Origin: CAYXRK01 sp964467615
GTDB lineage: Bacteria; Hydrogenedentota; Hydrogenedentia; Hydrogenedentales; GCA-2746185
Reading direction: 5' to 3'
Assembly (NCBI GenBank): GCA_964467615.1
Contig: CAYXRK010000057.1
Location: 1 to 25,172, forward strand
Length of the DNA stretch: 25,172 nucleotides
The position numbers were made by a program, and so were the translations under genes. Positions 14,715 to 21,460 of this stretch are shown in pieces. The notes beneath the pieces were generated by a model, which was not told where the DNA came from, made no database searches, and was given only the letters and a program-made list of their open reading frames with translations. Positions within the stretch are counted from its first letter, which is position 1. Each line of letters opens with the position of its first letter.

Positions 14715-16577
14715 ATGGCTGAGAAAGAAAAGAAGCGGAAACTGAAACTCTCGAGCGTCTGGCTCGAGGCCAAGCTAATCATGTGGGCGCACCGCAAGCG
14801 TCTGGGGATCGGCCTTGCGTTGCTGCTGGTGAACCGGGCGACGTCGTTTGTGCTCCCTGTCTCGACCAAGTTCCTGGGCGACGACGTGATCGCGCCGATG
14901 ATTCATGCATCCGAGTCGAACGGGGCGATCGACAAGGTCGCCGTGATGAACACGCTGTATTTGATCGCGGGCGCGGTGGGGGTCGCGACGATCATCCAGG
15001 CGATTACGTCGTTCTCGCTTTCGCAGTTGCTTAGCGTGGCGGGCCAGCGCGCGATCCTCGAACTGCGCAAAGACGTTCAGAAACACGTCACGCGGCTCCC
15101 AACCGGTTACTTCGACAACACGAAGACGGGCGTGCTCATTTCGCGCATCATGAACGACGCCGAAGGCATCCGGAACCTCGTGGGCACGGGCGTAACGCAA
15201 TTGATCGGCGGCATCTTGACGGTCATCGTCGGTCTTGGCGTTTTGTTTTGGCTGAATTGGCAATTGACGTTTTTCATTCTGTCGGCGATGCTGATCTTCG
15301 GCGGGGGAATGGCGTACGCGTTCTCGAAACTCCGTCCGATATTCCGCGTGCGCGGCGAGATTCAGGCCCGCGTGACGGGCCGCCTGACCGAATCGCTCGG
15401 CGGCATTCGCGTGGTCAAGGCGTACACGGCGGAGGAGCGCGAGGACGCCATCTTCGCGCTGGGCGCGCAGGACCTGTTCAAGAACATCGCGAGTTCCATC
15501 ACGGGCGTCTCGGCGGTGACGGCGTTCGCGACGGTCATCATCGGGGCCAACGCGATCATCATCATGCTCATGGGCGGCAACGCGCTGATTACCCAACAAG
15601 TGACTTTCGGCAGTTTCCTGCTCTATCTCGCGATCACCGGGACCGTGATTACGCCGTTCGTGAACATGGCGAACATCGGCACGCAAATCAGCGAGGCCTT
15701 TGCGGGGCTCGACCGCATCCGGGAAATCCGTCAGGTGCCGACCGAGGGCGAGCAGCAGGCGTCGCTCGAACGCATGGAACAGTTGAACGGCGACATCGAA
15801 TTCCAGGACGTGTGGTTCGAGTATGACGAAGGCGTGCCCGTGCTCAAGGGCATTTCGTTTAACGCGCCCGCGGGCAAGACGACCGCGCTGGTCGGTTCGA
15901 GCGGCTCGGGCAAGAGCACGATGATCGGCCTGGTCATGGCGTTCCACTACCCGAAGACCGGCTGCATGTTCGTGGACGGGCGAGACATCAAGAACATTCG
16001 CCTGCGCGACTACCGTTCGCGCCTCGGAGTCGTGCTCCAGGACAACTTTCTGTTCGAGGGCACGATCACGGAGAACATCCGCTACTCGAAACCCAACGCG
16101 ACCGAGGCGGAGGTCCGCGAGGCCGGACGCATCGCACACTGCGACGAGTTCGTCTCGCGCTTCGAGAAGGGCTACGAGACGGTCGTGGGCGAGCGTGGCG
16201 TGAAGCTCTCCGGCGGACAACGCCAGCGCGTGGCCATCGCGCGCGCGATTCTCGCGGACCCGCGCATCCTCATTCTGGACGAGGCGACCTCGAGTCTCGA
16301 CAGCGAGAGCGAGGCGCTGATACAGGACGGCCTCAACAAACTGCGCACGGGTCGCACGACGTTCGTCATCGCGCACCGCCTTTCCACCATCCGCAGCGCC
16401 GACCAAATCCTCGTCGTCGAGGGCGGCAAGATCGTCGAACGCGGCACGCACAACGAACTAATCAATCTCAACGGCCGCTACCGCGAACTGTACGACAAGC
16501 AGTACAAATTCGAAATGAACCGCTTCATCAACCCCGGCGAAGAAATCCAGTCGGTGGACGAAGTGGCGGCGGTGTAG
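14715..16577 (+). CDS. MsbA-like ABC exporter (fused membrane and ATPase domains)
   Basis: A 620-residue type I ABC exporter half-transporter, expected to work as a homodimer in the inner membrane. The N-terminal part has about six membrane helices with the EAR/coupling region ARVTGRLTESLGGIRVVKAY. The nucleotide-binding domain is complete: Walker A GSSGSGKS (394-401), signature LSGGQ (498-502), Walker B ILILDE with E523, and the switch His in IAHRLST. By resemblance it belongs with MsbA, which flips lipid A precursors and other lipids. The substrate is not proven, though the next genes suggest lipid traffic. The start is ATG at 14715 with only a weak GAAGG site. A polar C-terminal tail follows the ATPase domain. 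Confidence 0.93.
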   Translation: MAEKEKKRKLKLSSVWLEAKLIMWAHRKRLGIGLALLLVNRATSFVLPVSTKFLGDDVIAPMIHASESNGAIDKVAVMNTLYLIAGAVGVATIIQAITSFSLSQLLSVAGQRAILELRKDVQKHVTRLPTGYFDNTKTGVLISRIMNDAEGIRNLVGTGVTQLIGGILTVIVGLGVLFWLNWQLTFFILSAMLIFGGGMAYAFSKLRPIFRVRGEIQARVTGRLTESLGGIRVVKAYTAEEREDAIFALGAQDLFKNIASSITGVSAVTAFATVIIGANAIIIMLMGGNALITQQVTFGSFLLYLAITGTVITPFVNMANIGTQISEAFAGLDRIREIRQVPTEGEQQASLERMEQLNGDIEFQDVWFEYDEGVPVLKGISFNAPAGKTTALVGSSGSGKSTMIGLVMAFHYPKTGCMFVDGRDIKNIRLRDYRSRLGVVLQDNFLFEGTITENIRYSKPNATEAEVREAGRIAHCDEFVSRFEKGYETVVGERGVKLSGGQRQRVAIARAILADPRILILDEATSSLDSESEALIQDGLNKLRTGRTTFVIAHRLSTIRSADQILVVEGGKIVERGTHNELINLNGRYRELYDKQYKFEMNRFINPGEEIQSVDEVAAV

Positions 16578-16660
16578 GCATCCGGCTACGGATGTTCTTC
16601 TGAGGAGTCCGCGCCATGGCCGTGATTGCTGTACAAGAACCGACGAAAGTCTCGTGCCGC

Positions 16661-16713
16661 AAATTCCCCCTTTGAAGGGGGTGCCGCGCGGCTATTTGCG
16701 CGGCGGGGGATGT
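16661..16713. repeat. CCCCCTT/AAGGGGG double-hairpin repeat
   Basis: The element contains a first hairpin CCCCCTT-TG-AAGGGGG, then a second CCGCGC..GCGCGG hairpin, and closes with CGGGGGA that can pair with the outer TTCCCCC. This nested structure is typical of dispersed repeats in GC-rich environmental genomes. Its 3' GGGGGA lies 8-10 bases before the next ATG and may act as that gene's ribosome site. Confidence 0.75.
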
Positions 16714-16717
16714 ACGA

Positions 16718-18355
16718 ATGACGCAGCCGCGCCAACGCAAATTCTGGGGCTGGGGATACGCGGATGAGCGCGTGAGCGAGGCCGAGGCGGAGGCTGCGCG
16801 CGCGGTGTATCGCGCTCGGTTCGGCGAGTTGCCCGCGCCGCTGACGGTTCCGACTGCTGAGGAAATTGCGCTGGCCCCCGCGCGGGTCCGCCCGCCGGAT
16901 TCGTTGAAACGATTCGTAACAGACGCGCACGTGGAACGCGTTTCGCACACGTATGGCCAAAGTTACGCCGACTTGGCGCGCGCGTTCATGCGCGAATTTC
17001 CACACCCGCCGGACTTGGTGGCCTATCCCGAATCGGACGGCGACGTCGAAGTTGCGCTCGATTGGGCCAATGGCGCGAATGTAGCGGTCATTCCTTTCGG
17101 CGGCGGGACATCGGTTTGCGGCGGCGTCGAGCCGGACGTAGGCGACGGCTACGCAGGTGCGTTGTCGCTGGACATGTCTCGGATGAACCGCGTGCTGGAA
17201 ATCGATCGCGCCTCGCGGGCGGCGCTCATAGAAGCGGGAGCGCGCGGGCCGGAATTCGACGGCGAATTGAAAAAGCACGGGCTGACGCTTCGGCACTTTC
17301 CGCAAAGCTACATGATGGCGACGCTCGGGGGCATGATCGTTACGCGCTCGGGCGGCCATTTCGCGACGCTGTACACGCACATCGACGAATTCGTCGAGGC
17401 GGTGCATCTCGTCACGCCGCGCGGCCGGCTCGAGACGCGGCGGCTGCCGGGATCGGGCGCGGGGCCGAGTCCGGAGCGCCTCGTAAGCGGGTCGGAAGGC
17501 ATTTTCGGGGTGCTCACGCGCGCCTGGATGCGCGTGCAGGACGCGCCGGTGCACCGCGCGTCAACCTCGGTGCGGTTCACCGACACGTTGCAAGCGGCGG
17601 AGGCGGTCCGCGTTATCGCGCAGAGCGGGCTGAACCCGGCAAATTGCCGGCTACTCGACAAGGCCGAGGCGCTCAACAACATGGTGGACGACGGCTCGCA
17701 CGCGGTGCTCGTGCTGGGCTTCGAGAGCGCGGACCACCCACAGGACGCGAAGCTGGCGCGCGCGCTGGAAATCGCGGGCGATCACGGCGGCGCGTTCAAG
17801 ACCCCGGCGCGATCCGGCGCGAAACGCGACGGCGCAGCCGAAGCATGGCGCAACGCCTTCCTGCGCATGCCGTACTTCCGCGAAATCTTAATTCCGCACG
17901 GCGTGATCGCGGACACATTCGAGACGGCCTGCACCTGGAGCGCGTTCCCCGAGTTTTACGCGGGCGTGCTCGATGAAATGTCGCGCGCGATCAAGAGCAT
18001 CACCGGGCGAGATGGGACGATCTCGTGCCGCTTCACGCACGTGTACCCGGATGGTCCCGCGCCGTATTTCTCCTACTCGTGCATCAGCACACCGAAATCA
18101 ATGCTCAACCATTGGAAAGAGATCAAACTCGCTTCGAACGCATGCGTCATTCGCCGGGGCGGAACGGCGACTCACCATCACGCCGTCGGGCGCGATCACC
18201 GCGTGCATGGTTACGATACGGAATGTCCGCCCTTGTTCGCCGAAGCGTTACGCGGAGCAAAGGCGAAACTCGATCCGAACGGCATCATGAACCCCGGCGT
18301 GTTGATCGATCCCGAAGGGAAACGCGGCGGGTCGAGTGGCGTGTTTCGCGGTTGA
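16718..18355 (+). CDS. FAD-dependent alkylglycerone-phosphate synthase-like enzyme
   Basis: A 545-residue flavoprotein that resembles alkyldihydroxyacetonephosphate synthase (AGPS). AGPS swaps the acyl chain of acyl-DHAP for a fatty alcohol, forming the ether bond of ether lipids. Supporting features are the N-terminal RKFWGWGY typical of AGPS, the PCMH-type FAD loop PFGGGTSVCGG (126-136), the RFTHVYPDGPAPYFSYS segment, and the catalytic His triad H486-H488 in TATHHHAVGRDH. It ends with LDPNGIMNPGVL, as in the vanillyl-alcohol-oxidase fold C-terminus. ATG at 16718 follows the G-rich end of a repeat. It lies between an MsbA-like exporter and a carboxyltransferase. A D-lactate/glycolate dehydrogenase-type oxidase is the alternative, but the HHH motif and N-terminus favour AGPS. 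Confidence 0.88.
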   Translation: MTQPRQRKFWGWGYADERVSEAEAEAARAVYRARFGELPAPLTVPTAEEIALAPARVRPPDSLKRFVTDAHVERVSHTYGQSYADLARAFMREFPHPPDLVAYPESDGDVEVALDWANGANVAVIPFGGGTSVCGGVEPDVGDGYAGALSLDMSRMNRVLEIDRASRAALIEAGARGPEFDGELKKHGLTLRHFPQSYMMATLGGMIVTRSGGHFATLYTHIDEFVEAVHLVTPRGRLETRRLPGSGAGPSPERLVSGSEGIFGVLTRAWMRVQDAPVHRASTSVRFTDTLQAAEAVRVIAQSGLNPANCRLLDKAEALNNMVDDGSHAVLVLGFESADHPQDAKLARALEIAGDHGGAFKTPARSGAKRDGAAEAWRNAFLRMPYFREILIPHGVIADTFETACTWSAFPEFYAGVLDEMSRAIKSITGRDGTISCRFTHVYPDGPAPYFSYSCISTPKSMLNHWKEIKLASNACVIRRGGTATHHHAVGRDHRVHGYDTECPPLFAEALRGAKAKLDPNGIMNPGVLIDPEGKRGGSSGVFRG

Positions 18356-18417
18356 TACGTTCTGGGCGATAATGTGCGTTTCCGCGCTTCTACCGATCTG
18401 AAACCTGTGGGGAAAGT

Positions 18418-20013
18418 ATGCCCAATCTACGCGAATTGACGAACGAAATTATTGCGACCGAAGCGAAGCTGCGCGAGGGCGGCGGGGCGGGCGGTCAGGA
18501 GCGGCAACGCCGGCTTGGGCGCTTGCCGGTGCGCGAGCGCATTGAGCGGCTGCTCGATCCCGGCGCGGGGTTTCTCGAGCTCGGCCTGTGGGCGGCGCAC
18601 GAGATGTACGAAGACGTGGGCGACATACCGGCGGCGGGGACGATTACGGGCATCGGGCCGGTATGCGGGCGCGATTGCATGATCGTGGCGAATGACGCGA
18701 CGGTGAAGGCCGGCGCGTTCTTTCCCCAGACCTGCAAGAAGGTGTTGCGGGCGCAGCGCATCGCGTTCGAATGCAGTCTGCCGCTGATGTACCTGGTCGA
18801 TTCCGCTGGGGCGTACTTGCCGCTGCAAGACGAGATTTTTCCAGACGAGGACGACTTTGGCCGAATATTCCGCAACAACTCGGTGCTATCCGCGGCGGGC
18901 ATTCCGCAATTCGCGGCGATCATGGGAAATTGCATCGCGGGTGGCGCGTATTTGCCGGTGCTGTCGGACAAGATTTTGATGACGGAAGGAAGCGGCCTCT
19001 ATCTCGCGGGGCCTGCGTTGGTGAAGGCGGCCATCGGACAGGAAGTGGACGCGGAGGACCTTGGCGGCGCTGCGATGCACGCGGAAATCAGCGGCACGGT
19101 GGACTTCAAGGAGCCGAACGACGAGGCGTGTCTGGCGCGCATGCGCAAACTGGTGGACATGCTACCGCCGGAAACGCGCAAGCCGGATCACGCACCCGCC
19201 GACGCGGAGAAGGACGCCGACGCGTTGTACGGCATGGTGGACATCAACGGGCGAAAGGAATACGACGTGCGCGAGGTGATCGCGCGCGTCGCGGACGCGA
19301 GCACGTTCGAGGAATTCCGGGCCGAACACGGGAAGACCATCGTGTGCGGGTTCGCGCGCATCGGCGGGTACACGTGCGGGTTCGTCGCGAACCAGCGCAA
19401 GCGCGTCGAGTCCAAGACCGACGGCGTGCAAATCGGCGGCGTCATTTATCCCGACAGCGCAGACAAGGCGGCGCGGTTCATCATGGACTGCAACCAGATG
19501 CGCGTGCCGCTCGTGTTCCTGCAGGACGTGGTCGGGTTCATGGTCGGCAAGACCGCCGAGGAGTCGGGCATCATCCGTAGCGGCGCGAAGATGGTCAACG
19601 CGCTGAGCAACAGTATCGTGCCGAAGATTACCGTGATCACGGGCGGCTCATTCGGCGCGGGAAACTACGCGATGTGCGGCAAAGCCTATGACCCGACGTT
19701 CATCTTCGCGTGGCCGAATGCGAAGTACGCCGTGATGGGCGCGGAGCAGGCGTCCGGCGTAATCTTCGACATCACCAAGAAAGCCCTGGAACGCGACGGC
19801 AAGGCCTTCGACGCCGAGGCCCTGAACGATCTGCGCGACACCATCCGCAAAACGTACATCCACAAGACCGACATCCGCTTCGGCGCGGCGCGCGGCTGGG
19901 TCGATTCGATCATCCCGCCCGACGACACGCGCGAGGTGTTGATTCGCGCGCTACGATACGCGGGAAGAGAGCGGCCTACGCGGAGGTTTCATTCGGGAGT
20001 GCTGCAGACGTAG
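18418..20013 (+). CDS. Acyl-CoA carboxylase carboxyltransferase (beta) subunit
   Basis: A 531-residue carboxyltransferase of the propionyl-/methylcrotonyl-CoA carboxylase beta family, which moves CO2 from carboxybiotin to an acyl-CoA. Both crotonase-like halves are present: the first with YLVDSAGAYLPLQ and GNCIAGGAYLPVLSD, the second with QDVVGFMVGKTAEESGIIRSGAKMV and TGGSFGAGNYAMCG. The Phe-Gly-rich VDSAGAYLPLQ form is closest to methylcrotonyl-type enzymes, but the exact acyl substrate is not certain. No biotin carboxylase or biotin carrier gene is within the window. The start is ATG at 18418 with GGGGAAAG upstream, about 60 bases after the AGPS-like gene. Confidence 0.92.
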   Translation: MPNLRELTNEIIATEAKLREGGGAGGQERQRRLGRLPVRERIERLLDPGAGFLELGLWAAHEMYEDVGDIPAAGTITGIGPVCGRDCMIVANDATVKAGAFFPQTCKKVLRAQRIAFECSLPLMYLVDSAGAYLPLQDEIFPDEDDFGRIFRNNSVLSAAGIPQFAAIMGNCIAGGAYLPVLSDKILMTEGSGLYLAGPALVKAAIGQEVDAEDLGGAAMHAEISGTVDFKEPNDEACLARMRKLVDMLPPETRKPDHAPADAEKDADALYGMVDINGRKEYDVREVIARVADASTFEEFRAEHGKTIVCGFARIGGYTCGFVANQRKRVESKTDGVQIGGVIYPDSADKAARFIMDCNQMRVPLVFLQDVVGFMVGKTAEESGIIRSGAKMVNALSNSIVPKITVITGGSFGAGNYAMCGKAYDPTFIFAWPNAKYAVMGAEQASGVIFDITKKALERDGKAFDAEALNDLRDTIRKTYIHKTDIRFGAARGWVDSIIPPDDTREVLIRALRYAGRERPTRRFHSGVLQT

Positions 20014-20080
20014 CAAACAGATCGTAAGAGGCTTTGCCATCGACACTAGAGTTGCGGGATTCTCTGAAAGCGTTTGCCGT

Positions 20081-20108
20081 GCTTGAGCAGCGACTCGTTA
20101 GCCCAAGC
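20081..20108. repeat. Imperfect hairpin downstream of the small exported-protein gene
   Basis: GCTTGAGC (20081-20088) pairs with GCCCAAGC (20101-20108) at seven of eight positions around a 12-base loop. It lies about 30 bases past the stop of the minus-strand gene at 20138. No T-tract follows, so a terminator role is not supported. Confidence 0.4.
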
Positions 20109-20137
20109 GAGATGATTTCTCCACTCGTCAAAGGCTC

Positions 20138-20596
20138 CTACAATATCTTGCGGATACTTCCGACAAGCTCTTGCCCGTCTTTAGCGAATCCGAGAAAAGC
20201 TCTATCTTGCGTATCTAGAAAGTTATCTAAAGCCGTCATCACGAAGGACAGGCCCTCACAGCCCTGCGAAATCAGAAGTAAAGTTTTGTTTGAGTTCTCT
20301 CCACGTTTCAGAATATCTAAATTAGTACGATTGGCTTCGTCTCGAAGACTAGTCGTAAGTTTTACGAGTGCGAATATTTCTTCCCGTAAATTGAGAGTCG
20401 TCTCAGGGTCTAATTTCTTTTCTGCGTCCTGCTGAACCCTTGCAGACATAGCTTGGACTTTTCCGTCCAACTCGATGAACTCGGTTTTATAAACTTTTGT
20501 CTCACCGTTAACTTGTGCATGCGCCCGGAGATTCAACGTTGGGCTAAGAACACATAGAGCGACGATGGCGGTAACGACGGCTTTGCGCGATATCAT
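20138..20596 (-). CDS. Small exported helical protein of unknown family
   Basis: This 152-residue protein is not recognised. It starts with a clear Sec signal peptide (MISRKAVVTAIVALCVLSPT with an AHA-Q cleavage site near residue 27). The mature part is predominantly charged and helical, with heptad-like Leu/Ile spacing (LDGKVQAMSARVQQDAEKKL, LVKLTTSLRDEANRTNLDIL), so a coiled coil or helical bundle is likely. ATG at 20596 has AGGAGG about 9 bases upstream. The stretch is visibly richer in A+T than the genes to its left. It is downstream of the HEPN-CBS gene in the same orientation, about 105 bases apart, with a palindromic element between them. Confidence 0.8.
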   Translation of the reverse strand: MISRKAVVTAIVALCVLSPTLNLRAHAQVNGETKVYKTEFIELDGKVQAMSARVQQDAEKKLDPETTLNLREEIFALVKLTTSLRDEANRTNLDILKRGENSNKTLLLISQGCEGLSFVMTALDNFLDTQDRAFLGFAKDGQELVGSIRKIL

Positions 20597-20637
20597 AAAA
20601 TCTTCCTCCTAAGCTATGTACTCGTGAGCGCGGCTCA

Positions 20638-20686
20638 ACGTTCAACATCGCCTGCATGGCGTTATTATGCGTCTGACGTCGAACGT
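20638..20686. repeat. Palindromic element, copy 1 (shares blocks with 24919-24970)
   Basis: GGCTCAACGTTC (20632-20643) pairs with GAACGTGAGCC (20681-20691), giving an 11-bp stem with one bulged A. The loop contains CATGGC-N5-TATGCGTC (20655-20673). The outer ACGTTC/GAACGT and the inner blocks recur in the same order at 24919-24970. On the minus strand the end reads GTTGAGC, which fits the G-TT-RRRY core of integron attC sites. The other arm is one base short of the consensus, so this is only a resemblance. Confidence 0.5.
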
Positions 20687-20700
20687 GAGCCACGTTTCCT

Positions 20701-21405
20701 CTAGACTTGACGAAGTATCTCCGGCATGTCGTAAAGAGTGATGATACCTAGAAATGCGATGGTTGACTTTCCGTGTTCCGTAATAAGAACGGCATCCAAC
20801 AGTCGACCCTGCCGCTCGAACTTGTCAAACTCGTCGAGGACTTCAAACAGCGTTGCAGAACGACCCACAAACTTGTAATTGTCCTTAAATTCGCTGTGTT
20901 TAAGTACCTCGCCCACTGGTGTGTCGTTGAGAAGCGCCATACCATCCTTTGGGTGCAAGCCAAGCCAGCGCGCAATCGTGTTCGTGGTGAGAACTCCCTC
21001 GAATTGACTGTCCCGCACGACGGGAAGTTGGGAAAACTTTCGCCTGGACATGCGCGATACTACGGTGGCGAGAGGTGACGAATAATCAGCGACTTCTACT
21101 TTGCAGCGGAACTTCGGAATGACAAGGGGAGGGGCCAACAACTTGGACTCAATTTCCTGGATATCTCGAACCGCCCCTGCGTTTGGCTCCGCGATTATGT
21201 GTCCGTCCGTACGCTCGTGGACAATTGCGTTTCGCAGGTCCGCAAACTCCTTTAAGTCAATGGAAAACTGCCTCACGGAAAAGTTTTTGTCAGAGGCTCG
21301 GTCGACGAGTTGGGAGAATCTAGCTTTGCGATCTAACCCGGTTTCCGATCGAAGCCATTTCTCGATCGAACTGAAAGCGCCCAAGAAACTTTTGGCGTTG
21401 GACAT
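20701..21405 (-). CDS. HEPN-like domain fused to two CBS domains
   Basis: A 234-residue cytoplasmic protein. Residues 1-90 are all-helical and contain LKEFADLRNAIVHER, where R58-N-A-I-V-H63 fits the R-x4-H motif of HEPN-fold RNases and toxins. Residues of about 100-230 read as two CBS domains: SSPLATVVSRMSRRKFSQLPVV.. followed by FEGVLTTNTIARWL, then SATLFEVLDEFDKF..AVLITEHGKSTIAFLGIITLYDM. CBS pairs usually bind adenine nucleotides or related ligands. The combination suggests an RNase or nucleotide-handling helical domain controlled by a small ligand, but this is inference. ATG at 21405 has GGGAGG 8 bases upstream and replaces a longer start at 21438. The gene lies in an A+T-richer segment unlike the flanks. 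Confidence 0.8.
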   Translation of the reverse strand: MSNAKSFLGAFSSIEKWLRSETGLDRKARFSQLVDRASDKNFSVRQFSIDLKEFADLRNAIVHERTDGHIIAEPNAGAVRDIQEIESKLLAPPLVIPKFRCKVEVADYSSPLATVVSRMSRRKFSQLPVVRDSQFEGVLTTNTIARWLGLHPKDGMALLNDTPVGEVLKHSEFKDNYKFVGRSATLFEVLDEFDKFERQGRLLDAVLITEHGKSTIAFLGIITLYDMPEILRQV

Positions 21406-21460
21406 CAGTGTTGCCTCCCGCAGAACACATAACAGCAATTAGCCTTACATATGCGATTTT

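Noticed and set aside
14775..16451. Long minus-strand open frame (558 codons) opposite the ABC exporter
   Set aside because: Translation is Arg/Asp/His-rich without domains, and the plus-strand frame has all ABC motifs.
20034..20435. Plus-strand frame of 133 codons in the A+T-richer island
   Set aside because: It lies antisense to the exported-protein gene, which has a signal peptide and a strong ribosome site; this frame has neither.
20632..20691. Intrinsic terminator for the HEPN-CBS gene
   Set aside because: The stem is good but no T-run follows on either strand and the loop is long (about 37 bases).
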